From Diadophis punctatus similis (Eukaryota; Chordata; Lepidosauria; Squamata; Dipsadidae): a stretch of 64,000 bases of DNA. Position numbers and translations under genes: made by a program. Of this stretch, positions 34,184 to 45,232 are shown piece by piece; the stretch's first letter is position 1, and each line of letters starts with the position of its first letter. The stretch spans positions 445,501 through 509,500 of the forward strand of contig JALIGW010000022.1 of the NCBI GenBank assembly GCA_023053685.1, read 5' to 3'. The notes beneath the pieces are model-generated. The model did not search any database. It was not told the origin of the DNA and saw only the letters and a program-made list of their open reading frames with translations.

Positions 34184-37100
34184 AAACCATATTAATGGTT
34201 TGGGCTATGAATGTGTTATGATTGGGTGATAGAGATTGTGTGACTGACAGTGGTAGAATGAGTGAGCTGGGGATTGGGTCTTTGCCCCCCTCTGCTGAGT
34301 GTGGAAACAGAAGCGGAGAGGGGTTTCAGTCCATCCCCAGGCTCAGTATGACTGGTATGCATGGTCTGCTGGGAGAGAGGGGGACCAGTTGGGGGGGGGA
34401 AGGGATCTCTGGTGTGAGGGGGGACGGGAGCATTAAGGTCATTACAGGGAGAGGTAGGTATGGCGGGAGCAGGGGGGTAGGCCGCTCTCGGGGAACGAGA
34501 ACTCGCTGTCTCCAAGCGATTCCTTGTTCCGGCCCCTCTAGTTTGGTTCCATCTTGCTCAACCCGAGGTCCTGGTAATCAGGGATGTCAGGGCCCTGGGC
34601 TCAAGCTGCTGCTGTTGAATGCCAGGTCAATTGCCAACAAGGCCCCCCTTGTACGGGATCTAATCCTGGAAGAGGGGGCAGACCTGGCATGCATCACTGA
34701 GACCTGGCTAGGCCAGGAGGGGGGGGTTCCCCTCTCCGAGATGTGCCCGGACGGGTTCTTAGTGCAGCATCAGCCGCGACCCCAGGGAAGGGGTGGAGGA
34801 GTGGCGATTATAGCTCGCCAGAACCTTAATCCTCGAAGGAGCCCTGCCCCGGAGATTGTTGGGTGTGAGACGCTCCTTCTGAAGTTGGACTTAGGGGTCC
34901 AGGTGGGCCTTTTGTTAGCGTACCTGCCTCCTAGCTACGTTACAAAGGCCCTGCCTGTTCTGCTCGAGGCGGTAGCAGGGCTGGCGATTGAGTTCCCCAG
35001 GCTGATGGTGCTGGGGGACTTTAATCTGCCATCGCCCGGTGAAACCTCGGAGGCAGTCCAGGAGTTCATGGCTTCCATGACAACCATGAACCTGACCCAA
35101 GTAGTTCAGGGTCCGACTCATGAGGGGGGCCACACGCTTGACCTTGTGTTTCTCTCGGGGCAGTGGAGAGATGATCTGAGGCTGAGGGGTTTAGTCACAG
35201 TACCCTTGTCGTGGTCAGATCATTTCCTTCTGAGGTTGGATTTCATGGCACCACTCCTCCACCGCAAGGAGGCGGGGCCGATTAAGTGGTTCCGCCCCAG
35301 GCGCCTAATGGAATCTGAAGGATTTCAGAGGGAACTTGGGGAAATACCTGACTCCCTGGTACACGATTCATCTGAGGCCCTAGTGGCTGCTTGGAATCAG
35401 GCAGCAACGGGGGCCTTAGATCGGATTGCGCCTTTGCGGCCTCTCCGTGGCAGCGGATCCCGGCGGGCCCCTTGGTTTACTGAGGAGCTCCGGGAGATGA
35501 AGCGCCAAAAGAGACGCCTAGAGCGACGATGGAGAACCAGTAAAGCTGAGTCTGACCGGACACTTTTAAGAACTTACATTAAGTCTTACTTAGTGGCGAT
35601 AAAGGCGGCAAAATGCGCGTATTTTTCCGCTCTTATTGCGTCCGCCGACTCCCGCCCAGCCGCCCTGTTTAGGGTGACTCGCTCCCTCCTAGCCAAGGAG
35701 GGAGTTGAAGATCCCTTGCAGGGCAGAGCTGAGGAATTTTCTCAGTTTCTGGCGGATAAAGTCGTTCAGATTCGGACAGACCTGGACTCCATTTGGACAG
35801 GGCAAGCCGAGATGACAGGGGTGAGTCTTAGTCCTGTTATTTGGGACGAGTTTGAACCGGTCACTCCTGAGGATGTGGACAAGGCCATAGGAGCGATGAG
35901 CGCCTCCACCTGTTTATTGGACCCGTGCCCCTCCTGGCTGGTTTCTGCCAGCAGGGAGGTGACACGCGGCTGGCTCCAGGCGGTTGTGATCGCTTCTTTG
36001 AGAGAGGGATCCATCCCACAGCCTTTAAAAGCTGCGGTGGTGAGGCCCCTCCTCAAGAAGCCTTCCCTGGACCCAGCGGATTTAAAGAACTTCCGTCCAG
36101 TCTCCAACTTACCCTTTTTGGGTAAAGTTGTTGAGAAGGTGGTGTCGCTCCAACTCCTGCGGCTATTGGAGGATACTGATTATCTGGATCCCTTTCAATC
36201 GGGTTTCAGGCGCGGCTACAGTACGGAGACTGCTTTGGTCGCGCTGATGGATGATCTCTGGCGAGCCCGGGATGGGGGTCACTCCTCCATCCTGGTGCTA
36301 CTTGACCTCTCAGCGGCTTTCGATACCATTGACCATGGTATCCTTCTGCGTCGTCTTGGGGAGATGGGAGTGGGAGGCACTGTTTTACGGTGGTTCTCCT
36401 CCTACCTCTCTGACAGGACGCAGTCGGTGTTGACAGGAGGACAGAGGTCGGCCCCTAGGCCCCTGGTTTGCGGGGTGCCACAGGGCTCGGTCCTCTCGCC
36501 CATCCTGTTTAACATTTACATGAAACCGCTGGGTGAGATCATCCGACGACATGGGGTGAGGTATCAGCAGTATGCTGACGATACCCAGTTGTACATCTCC
36601 ACCCCGTGTCAGTTCAGTGAAGCAGTTGATGTAATGTGCCGCTGCCTGGACGATGTGAGGGTCTGGATGGGAGTGAACAGACTCAGGCTCAACCCAGACA
36701 AGACTGAGTGGCTCTGGATATTGCCTCCCAAGGACTATGTCGACTGTCCCTCCTTGGTTCTCGGGGGAGAAAAATTGACTCCCTCAGAACAGGTTCGCAA
36801 TTTGGGTGTCCTCCTAGATCCACAGCTAAAATTGGAGCAACATCTTTCAGCTGTGGCTAGGGGGACCTTTGCACAAATCCGTCTTGTGCACCAATTGCGA
36901 CCTTACTTGGAGAGGGAGGCCTTGCTCACAGTCACTCATGCCCTTGTCACCTCACGGCTAGACTACTGTAACGCGCTCTACATGGGGCTACCCTTGAAGA
37001 GCATCCGGAGACTCCAACTGGTACAGAATGCAGCTGCGCGAGCGGTAGTGGGTGTGCCGAGATACACCCACGTAACACCTCTCCTTCGCCAGCTGCATTG

Positions 37101-37592
37101 GCTACCAATTAGTCTCCGGTCGCAATTCAAGGTGTTGGTCGTTACCTTTAAAGCCCTACATGGCTCAGGGCCAGGTTACCTGCGGGACCGCATCCTACCA
37201 CATACCTCCCTAAGACCGGTTAGGTCCCACAGAGAGGGCCTTCTCCGGGTCCCGTCGGCTAAACAATGTCGATTGGCGGGGCCACGGGGGAGGGCCTTCT
37301 CTGTGGGAGCCCCGTCCCTCTGGAACCAACTTCCACCAGAGATCCGGACCATCCCCACCCTGCTGGCCTTCCGTAAAGCCTTAAAAACATGGCTCTTCCG
37401 GCAGATGGGGTGAATAGGACAACTAGATTCCCCCTGAATGTTGCTCTCACAATGTTTTTTTTAATTATATTTATAATGTATATTATGACTATTGTTTTTA
37501 AAATTGTACGCTTCTTATTTATGTTGTACGCCGCCCTGAGTCCCACGGGATTGGGCGGCCTATAAGAGCGTTTAATAAATTAATAAATAAAC
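34171..37592 (+). mobile_element. CR1/L2-group LINE with intact ORF2
   Basis: 5'-truncated (short 5' leader, no ORF1) and inserted in the opposite orientation into another copy of its own family. The 3' UTR ends with the GCCGCCCTGAGTCCCACGGG hairpin and an AATAAATAAATAA tail. Confidence 0.9.
34222..37413 (+). CDS. LINE ORF2: endonuclease and reverse transcriptase, 1063 aa
   Basis: Retrotransposon polyprotein, not a host gene. Order: Gly/Ser-rich N-terminal part (about 1-120); apurinic-type endonuclease with LLLNARSI, ITETWLG, VLGDFNLP and SWSDHF (about 125-340); reverse transcriptase with FRPVSNLPF, LDLSAAFDTIDH, GVPQGSVLSP and the catalytic YADD (about 560-800); and a C-terminal LHWLPISLRSQFKV...LWNQLPPEIR region ending KTWLFRQMG. 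There is no stop or frameshift over the whole length, which implies a young copy. It differs from the surrounding minus-strand copy by only about seven residues over the shared 735. Confidence 0.92.
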   Translation: MGDRDCVTDSGRMSELGIGSLPPSAECGNRSGEGFQSIPRLSMTGMHGLLGERGTSWGGEGISGVRGDGSIKVITGRGRYGGSRGVGRSRGTRTRCLQAIPCSGPSSLVPSCSTRGPGNQGCQGPGLKLLLLNARSIANKAPLVRDLILEEGADLACITETWLGQEGGVPLSEMCPDGFLVQHQPRPQGRGGGVAIIARQNLNPRRSPAPEIVGCETLLLKLDLGVQVGLLLAYLPPSYVTKALPVLLEAVAGLAIEFPRLMVLGDFNLPSPGETSEAVQEFMASMTTMNLTQVVQGPTHEGGHTLDLVFLSGQWRDDLRLRGLVTVPLSWSDHFLLRLDFMAPLLHRKEAGPIKWFRPRRLMESEGFQRELGEIPDSLVHDSSEALVAAWNQAATGALDRIAPLRPLRGSGSRRAPWFTEELREMKRQKRRLERRWRTSKAESDRTLLRTYIKSYLVAIKAAKCAYFSALIASADSRPAALFRVTRSLLAKEGVEDPLQGRAEEFSQFLADKVVQIRTDLDSIWTGQAEMTGVSLSPVIWDEFEPVTPEDVDKAIGAMSASTCLLDPCPSWLVSASREVTRGWLQAVVIASLREGSIPQPLKAAVVRPLLKKPSLDPADLKNFRPVSNLPFLGKVVEKVVSLQLLRLLEDTDYLDPFQSGFRRGYSTETALVALMDDLWRARDGGHSSILVLLDLSAAFDTIDHGILLRRLGEMGVGGTVLRWFSSYLSDRTQSVLTGGQRSAPRPLVCGVPQGSVLSPILFNIYMKPLGEIIRRHGVRYQQYADDTQLYISTPCQFSEAVDVMCRCLDDVRVWMGVNRLRLNPDKTEWLWILPPKDYVDCPSLVLGGEKLTPSEQVRNLGVLLDPQLKLEQHLSAVARGTFAQIRLVHQLRPYLEREALLTVTHALVTSRLDYCNALYMGLPLKSIRRLQLVQNAAARAVVGVPRYTHVTPLLRQLHWLPISLRSQFKVLVVTFKALHGSGPGYLRDRILPHTSLRPVRSHREGLLRVPSAKQCRLAGPRGRAFSVGAPSLWNQLPPEIRTIPTLLAFRKALKTWLFRQMG

Positions 37593-38640
37593 CCCTCAGC
37601 CTCAGATCATCTCTCCACTGCCCGAAAGAAACACAAGGTCAAGCGTGTGGCCTCCCTCATGAGTCGGACCCTGAACTACTTGGGTCAGGTTCATGGTTGT
37701 CATGGAAGCCATGAACTCCTGGACTGCCTCCGAGGTTTCACCGGGCGATGGCAAATTAAAGTCCCCCAGCACCATCAGCCTGGGGAACTCAATCGCCAGC
37801 CCTGCTACCGCCTCGAGCAGAACAGGCAGGGCCTTTGTAACGTAGCTAGGAGGCAGGTACGCTAACAAAAGGCCCACCTGGACCCCTAAGTCCAACTTCA
37901 GAAGGAGCGTCTCACACCCAACAATCTCCGGGGCAGGGCTCCTTCGAGGATTAAGGTTCTGGCGAGCTATAATCGCCACTCCTCCACCCCTTCCCTGGGG
38001 TAGCGGCTGATGCTGCACTAAGAACCCGTCCGGGCACATCTCGGAGAGGGGAACCCCCCCCTCCTGGCCTAGCCAGGTCTCAGTGATGCATGCCAGGTCT
38101 GCCCCCTCTTCCAGGATTAAATCCCGTACAAGGGGGGCCTTGTTGGTAATTGACCTGGCATTCAACAGCAGCAGCTTGAGCCCAGGGCCCTGACATCCCT
38201 GATTACCAGGACCTCGGGTTGAGCAAGATGGAACCAAACCAGAGGGGCCGGAACAAGGAATCGCTTGGAGACAGCGAGTTCTCGTTCCCCGAGAGCGGCC
38301 TACCCCCCTGCTCCCGCCATACCTACCTCTCCCTGTAATGACCTTAATGCTCCCGTCCCCCCTCACACCAGAGATCCCCTCCCCCCCCCAACTGGTCCCC
38401 CTCTCTCCCAGCAGACCATGCATACCAATCATACTGAGCCTGGGGATGGACTGAAACCCCCCTCCGCTTCTGTTTCCACACTCAGCAGAGGGGGGCAAAG
38501 ACCCAATCCCCAGCTCACTCATTCTACCACTGTCAGTCACACAATCTCTATCACCCAATCATAACGCATTCATAGCCCAAACCATTAATAAAATCACAGT
38601 ATTTCCGGGGGTTAAAAACAATAAGAGCAATAGGAGGCAG
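37593..38640 (-). mobile_element. CR1/L2-group LINE, 5' part of ORF2 (split element)
   Basis: Minus-strand open frame 37602-38558 carries the same start (MGDRDCVTD) and endonuclease domain as the inserted copy and ends at the insertion point after ...DLVFLSG; the element resumes at 34166. Confidence 0.88.
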
Positions 38641-39100
38641 ATGTAGGCAACCTCTAAACCCGGTATAGCTTAGTTCTTAATATTGCCTTAATCTCAGTCT
38701 TGTTGTTATTTTTTGTGAATCCAAAATCCGTTGCCTCTGCTGCAGCAGTAAAAATGTCCAACAGCTGCCCCCGTGATGGTAGAGGGAAAACTGAGTCCCG
38801 TTTAGCATTAAGGGGGATCGTTTGAAAGCCAGGCCCATTCCCTCGCCTAACAGAATGTTGTCCCAGGCTTGGTCGCCGCCAATACTGCGGGTTATAACGG
38901 AGGAGTTGAAGATCTGGGATCCAAACGCCGTATGATGTTAGTCTAATGTCCTGGTTGCCCGCCTGGAAACCAGGCCAGTCCAGTCTCTGGGGGGTTCTTT
39001 CCAAAGGGCCTCTCGTCTCCAAGATGGCAAGCAACGACATCGAGATGGCCGTCCCCGGTGCCAATCTTGTCCGACTCATCTGCAGCAAGTCCGAACCTCA
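38641..39100 (-). other. Possible LINE 5' region or ORF1 remnant
   Basis: Lies directly upstream (minus strand) of the LINE ORF2. A 144-codon open frame (38654-39088) shows no motif I can name. It may be 5' UTR or ORF1 debris of the minus-strand LINE, or part of the inverted-repeat-bounded segment. Confidence 0.35.
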
Positions 39101-39428
39101 GCTCTTATCTCCGGGAGCCAGTATTCCCAAAAGGGCAGCTTGCCGCAGCAGCGATAAAACCACGGCAAGAAACAATAACACCTTCCCCGCTTTTTTTGCA
39201 GGATTTCAAGCGCTGCTCCCCGCTCCTCTCCCCAAAAGCCTCCCGGTTGAGATACCCATCCTTTATCCGCCTTCTCCTCGGATTTCTTTGCTAAGGCGCT
39301 CCAGCTTCAAACCTCTTAAGGGTGGGGGCTGGCGGGTAGGTAGGGCTACATTCAGTGTATAAGACACACCCAAATTTTCACCCTCTTTTGGGGGGTAAAA
39401 AGGTGCGTCTTATACTCCAAAAAATACA

Positions 39429-40272
39429 ATACTGTTCCCAATCTCGAAGTGCAAATCCACCCCTCTCCTTCGAATCTTGTAATAATTTTATTTTTATCCT
39501 TGCTTTTTTCTTTTGCCATACAAATTTGGATATAATTTTGTTTAAATTTTGAAAGAAATTTTTCTCCAATTTTATCAGTAAGCATTGAAATAAAAATAAT
39601 ATTCTGGGTAATATATTCATTTTAATTAGGGCTATTCTCCCCATGAAAGAGAGTTGTAAATTTGTCCATCCTTCTAGGTCTTTTTTTATTTTTTCGATCA
39701 ATTTCTCCTAGTTATCTTTTTTGAGTGTGGCACACCTTGATGTTATCTGTATTCCCAAATATCTTATTTTTGTTGTTGTTTGTATACCCACTTTTTCTAC
39801 TAGTTCTAGCTCTTGTAGTTTAGTCATATTTTTAACAATCATTTTTGTTTTTTCTTTATTAATTTTTAAACCAGCCAATTCTTCATATTCCACTAGTACT
39901 TCCTTCAGCCTACTTCCTGATTCTAATGGTTCTTCGATAATAAATACTAGATCATCCGTGAAGGCCCTGTATTTTAAAATTTTCTTTCTTAATTTTCAGT
40001 CCTTTAATCTGATTTTCTGTCCTGATTATCCTTGTTAGTACTTCCAATGACAATATAAATAGCAATGGAGATAGAGGGCAGCCCTGCCTTGTACCTTTTC
40101 TAATTTGAAAACGCTCTGTTGTATCTTCATTGATAATTATTATTGCTCTTTGTTTTGAATATATTGTTTTAAACATTTTTATAAAATTATCCCCAAAGTC
40201 CATGCAAATTAATTGATTGTACAGAAAGTCCCACTTAACGTTATCAAATGCTTTCTGTGCATCAAGGAAGAT
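39429..40272 (-). mobile_element. L1-type LINE, ORF2 reverse-transcriptase part (split element)
   Basis: Minus-strand translation shows GTRQGCPLSPLLF, FTDDLVF and LGIQIT, then LSFMGRIALIKMNILPRILF, in broken frames. It joins, across the 30811-39428 segment, with the C-terminal half at 29471-30810. 5'-truncated at about 40272. Confidence 0.82.
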
Positions 40273-40329
40273 TAGTCAGGAATTCCGGAATTCCAGCTGC
40301 TCTTTTCCCAGGAAGACTGGAATGGATTC

Positions 40330-41180
40330 TCTTTTTTTATTCAAAAAGTTTTATTAGTACAAAGTACAAACATTTTTCTCTTTTCTCCCCCCCTTCCCCC
40401 CAGCCCCCTCCCTACCCCCTTACCCTACCCCCCTTTCACACACACCCCGACTTCCCAGAAAAAGCACAGGGTATAATATTCAATAAACATAAAATTAAAA
40501 TATACTAACAGATTATTAATTTCAAAATTTCTCTAGTTCTTTAACTCCTTGTTACTCAAAACCTTTAAAGCATAATCTAAAAATTAGAGATATATCATTA
40601 ATAAACTAACATTCCAGTATATCAAATTATTAATTTCACAATTATTCTAGATCTCAAAACCTTTTAAGAGTAGTCAAAAAATTTTTTTTAACATGTATCA
40701 TCTCTAGTCCATTCCACTATATATCTTTCATTTAAATAATCTTTAAAATATAACAATAAAAAGAGAAAAAAAAACCTTTTCGCCATCTCGGCCAGATGCA
40801 CAACCATCAACGTCAATTTCTTGATAATAGATGAATCTTCCTTCTTCAAACACTGTGCCTCCAATAATCTGGCATTTAAAATCAACTTCATTACTATTAC
40901 AGTACAGTCCGTAGTTGTTCCCAACAGGAAAAACTGTGTTATAAACTTGATCTTTTCTATAAAAATATCTTGAATAGTCCACCATATTTTTGTCCAAAAA
41001 GCCTTAATTTTCTTTCCTTTTTTTAACATAACCATTGTATACAAAAATACATAACATCTTCACATCACCAACATTTAAATTATAAATTTAGTCTTTTCCC
41101 ATATTTCCATCCTTATAATTTCTCCACTATTTTAACCCCATTTTCATACAATCCTTAAACTCAGTTTCTAAATTTAATTC
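40330..41180 (-). mobile_element. L1-type LINE 3' fragment
   Basis: Starts with TTTTTTTATTCAAAAAG, the complement of the L1 3' end at 52.34 kb. A minus-strand reading frame has AFWTKIWWTIQDIF and FFLLG, an ORF2 C-terminal pattern with frameshifts. It lies next to the 3' UTR of the second CYP2A locus. Confidence 0.65.
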
Positions 41181-41261
41181 CATTAACACATTATACAACC
41201 GCCTGCTGGCACAGAACCCTTGAACTTGGCCTCCGCTTCCATTTTATGTTGGCAAAGAAGG

Positions 41262-41267
41262 TTTATT
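41262..41267 (-). promoter_or_regulatory. Polyadenylation signal of the second CYP2A locus
   Basis: Minus-strand AATAAACCTTCTTTGCCAAC, about 400 bp past the stop codon at 41662; conserved with the neighbouring copy at 20575-20580. Confidence 0.55.
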
Positions 41268-43998
41268 TGTATACAAAACAGGTCAACATACAGAGGAGAT
41301 TTTACAAGCCAGAAACCCGTCTGAGTTGGCAACTTCAGAGGAGAGAGGCAGGACTGAACCAGACTGTCTGAGAAGGGGGAGACCTGAACACCAGTGGAAT
41401 TCCATGCCCTCACCCAAAGCCGGATTGCCTGGAGCTACTGGAGGAAAGGGCACAGAGACGGGTACAGGAGCAGGGGCCAGAACAGAATGAAGGGGAAAGG
41501 GTGCCCGTAGGTGGCAGGTTCTCTGGAGATGAAGAGGCAGCTGCGATGCCTTCAGGAAGAGAGCCATGTCCTTAGACGGCATTTCCTGCAGCCAGAGGAA
41601 ATTGGCAGGGTGGGGGGAGATGCAGAAAGCAATTTTGAAAAGGCTCCAGAGGACCCCTCCCTCAGCTGGGGATGGCAGAGATCTCATAGGTCCGTGGGAT
41701 CGTGGCAAACCCCACCAACATTGGGGAGAGGTCGATGTCTACAGGGGGCACAGCTGACTTGAAGCAGAAACGCTGAAGGATGCTGGTGAGGAAGAGGAAG
41801 AGCTCAGCATGGGCCAGATGTTCCCCGAAGCAGTTGCGCTTTCCTGCAAAAGACCAGAACAGAGAGGCTAGTGGGCAGGAGGAACCCTTGCTGCCTCCCC
41901 AATGGGGCCTGAGAGGGTCCATAATTTGCAGTTGCAACAGAGGACTTGGGGGTCCCTTCTGGGGCCTCAGCATCTCCTTTGAATTTGTGCTTTGTGGAGG
42001 AAACTCACAACTGTGGCCAGGATGTGTTTCTGGACCAGCCCTCTGCATGCTGGGGAGGGGCAGGGAGGAAACAGAGGTGACCTTGAGGGGCTTTTTGAGA
42101 AGGTTGTCAGAGGTGACTTTCAGGCTTGAAAATTTTGGGGCTCACCAATGCAGAAGGGTATGAAAGCCTCGTTCTTCTGGAACTGCCCCTCCTCATCCAG
42201 GAAGTGTTGGGGGTCAAACTCCTCAGGTCTTGCAAAATGTTTGGGGTCTCTCATCGCTGTTCCCAACATGGGGAAAACCTCAGTCCCCTGAGGGCAGGAA
42301 ATAAAGGAAGCATCAATTACTTTGGGTGGGGATGATGGGAGGCATGATCCAATTGATGTGGAAGACAGGTACCCTTGAGGACTACCTTGGAGCAGAAGCT
42401 GAAGTGTGGGAGCAGAGATATCCCCCCCCTTAATACCTTGGGAATTGTGTACCCCCTTAACTGGACATCTCGGGTGACACGCCGTGCTACTCCCATGGGT
42501 AATAGGTCCGCAAATCTCTGTATCTCCTGAATCACGGCTTCCGTGTAGGGCATCTGCAGCCTGTCCTCCATGCTGGGAGTCCGATTGACACCAACGACAT
42601 GGTCAATCTCCTTGTGGATCTTCTCTGGGGAGAGATCAGAAAGAGGGAGACTAGGAACCAGAGGAGGAGGTCCACTTCTGCCCTTCCAGTTCTGATCTGG
42701 GGACCCCAGCAGCTTCCTGAGGAGGCAGGAAGGCCACCCAGCATGCAGGAGACCAGGTGATGCGTCTGCATTTCACAAGGAAGTTCAGTTGAAGCCCCTC
42801 AACTGCTACTTGGGAGAAGGAGTTGGGCCTTGGAGGTCTCCACTGCTCCTTTTCCGACCACCGCCCTGCTCTCTGGCTGGTGGGTTTTATTTCTCTGTTG
42901 CCATGGAAATTACCTTCCACCTCTGGGTACTTCAGCAGGATCAGGAATCCATAACGCAAAGTGGTGCTGACCGTTTCCGTACCACCAATGAAGATGCTAA
43001 GCGTGGTTGCGACCAGGTCCTCCATGGAGAAGAAAGAATCGGGGTTTTTTGCTTCCTTGGTGGAAGAAAAGGGAAAGTTTTTATAAAGTTTATCTCTCTA
43101 GTTCAGCCTAGTGCCCACCAGGGCTAAAACTCCCCTCAACCCTCCGCCAGCACAGCTTCCATCTTGACTGAAGTTCTGCTTGGGAGTAAGAGTCAACATT
43201 GAATAACCGAGTTATTCCATCTATCTCTGAATTATCTCAGCTACTTAGTTATTTCACAGGTTTCCTAATTTGCTGATGTCTGACTTTCTCCAGAAGTCAG
43301 GACATCCAGACCCTTGATGGGGCTTATCTTGCTGTCAACACTGGACTTTTGTTGACTTGAACTGTGGACCAGACCGCCTACACTCTTGTCCAGTGGTGTG
43401 GCCTCTTGTACGGCACTAATCTGGGGCAGGTCCATTCAAGACAGCCTTGGATGGAATATCTCTCAAAGGTTTTTATCTGGTCCCATTCAAGTTGGGCTGA
43501 GTGTGTTTGTGTGTGTGTTAATCATCCCATCAGCCGGTCAAGGTGTCCCTCCTTCTACCTGCAACATTTTCACCAGGAAGCAGTCAATGAAATCCCGTGG
43601 GGAGTTGGGGTCCAGGGTCTCCTGGTGGGATTGTGCCTTCTTGGCCACAAATTCCTTCAGCTCTGAAAACATCTTGAAAGACTTTTGCTGTGAGCCAGGG
43701 AGGTGTTGCACGATTCCAAAGAAGATGTCCAAGAGCTGCAGGTTGGGTGGCAGGTTGAAGAAGGGGAAGAAAGGAGGGTTTTACTGGTAGAAGAAGACCT
43801 TGGCAAGTACAGCTGAGGTGGGATGGGGGTGGGCAAGGCCTGGGAGCGGGAGGTGAAAGATCCCAGCAGACCTTCTTCCCCCAAGCGAGTTGCTCCTTCA
43901 GGTCTGCAGAAGAAGGTCTTCCTTCACACAGAGACACACACTCCAGTGCCTCCCGATTCAGAGTCCTGACCTAAGCAGAAGCAACAGAAGGGGGGTAC

Positions 43999-44159
43999 CT
44001 GTCCTTGGGCTGTGGAGCTGAAGCGAAAAGTTTCCAGTATTCCGCTCAGGAGAGCGAGGAACTCTTGGTCTTCGTAGTCAAAGCGGCTGCCAAAGACGAT
44101 GGAGCTGATGACGTTGGACACGGAGCGGCTCAGGAAGTAGGTGGGGTCAAAGGGGGCTC
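43999..44159 (-). other. Exon 4, neighbour-like copy
   Basis: 161 nt with correct splice sites. It reads ...SSIVFGSRFDYEDQEFLALL and ends FSSTAQGQ, one residue (A to V) from the intact CYP2A-like gene. Confidence 0.85.
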
Positions 44160-44409
44160 CTGGGGGGAGAGAAGACTTATAGACCCAAAGCAACCGGAAA
44201 CACTCGGGGTCCACTCCTAGACCCCTTAAAGAAACAAACAAAGCACCCCTGGCTAAAGCTGGCTCTGCTTGCAGGTCTCCTGGGACTCATCAGGATCCCT
44301 CCTTCACCTGGGCCAGCCTCACCTCTGGGGCAATTGGGGGCCATGCAGAGAGGGTCGTAGGGGTCGCAGGTGGCAGGAAGGGGAAATCTCCAGGGAAGAT
44401 GTCTTTAAG

Positions 44410-44644
44410 AGCTGAGGTGGCGCAACAGTTAGAGAGCAGAACTACAGGCTAGTTTAGCTGACTGATCATTTGAGTTCAGCTGTTCAAATCTCACCAGCTC
44501 AGGGTTGACTCAGCCTTCCATGCTTCCGAGGTAGGTAAAATGAGGACCCAGATTGTTGGGGGCAATGTAAATATATACATTGCTTAATGGTGTAAACCAC
44601 TTAGAGAGTGTTTGCACTATGAGGTGGTATATAAATATCACAAA

Positions 44645-44739
<95 letters not shown>

Positions 44740-44741
44740 AT
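44410..44741 (+). mobile_element. tRNA-derived SINE with (AAAT)n tail
   Basis: GAGCTGAGGTGGCGCAACAG head, GTTCAAATCTC B-box, GGGGGCAATG core and an AAAT run of about 100 bp (44643-44741). Flanks AGATGTCTTTAAGAG and AAATGTCCATGAACTG both resemble the exon 5 / intron 4 boundary of CYP2A, so the insertion was into that boundary of a lost exon 5. Confidence 0.8.
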
Positions 44742-45232
44742 GTCCATGAACTGTCGGTTGGGTGGCAGGTTGAAGAAGGGGGGGAAAGGGGGGTTTTACT
44801 GGTAGAAGAAGACCCTACCAAGTGCAGCTGACATGGAATGGAGGTAGTAAGGCTTAGGTGGGAGGGGCAGAATCTCTGGAGACCTGTGGGCCCCAACCCT
44901 CCCTTCTTCCATACGTGAATTGCGCCATCAAGTCCACAGAAGAAGCTCCTCTTTCGGCAGTATGGGAAGAGAGCCAGCCACTGGCCCAGCCACTTTCTTG
45001 GCAGTGAGGGGTGAAGGTGCCCCTTTAGGTTTGTTTCAAGAAGCCAACATCCAGGGCGACCCTGGCATACTACCTCACCTCCATATTGGAGAAAAGGTCC
45101 TGAAAGGGGACACTGCCTCCCTTCCATGAATCTGTTGAGGGCACCCAAGACAGGAAGATAAACAGGAGAGCTTAATTTATCGTGCCTTCCCCAAACAGGA
45201 GCAGCAGAACAGGGGCAGGGAGGCATGGGTAC

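Larger units (their letters stand above)
30811..39428. mobile_element. Segment with terminal inverted repeats, DNA-transposon-like
   Basis: The left end reads GTATTTTTCGGAGTATAGG and the right end, reverse-complemented, GTATTTTTTGGAGTATAAG. Both continue into GACrCACC. ATAC (or AATAC) flanks both ends (30807-30810 and 39429-39432). It interrupts L1 ORF2 between ...DWEQY and YQASVL. Only the outer portions (about 30811-31500 and 39100-39428) look like the element itself; the middle is LINEs and a SINE. No transposase gene is visible, so it is non-autonomous and its superfamily is unresolved. Confidence 0.6.

Noticed and set aside
34222..37413. Large intact ORF as a host gene
   Set aside because: Endonuclease plus YADD reverse transcriptase and a near-identical adjacent copy show it is a LINE ORF2.
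44643..44741. CRISPR-like or other regular repeat array
   Set aside because: Plain (AAAT)n microsatellite without spacers in eukaryotic DNA; no CRISPR array in the window.
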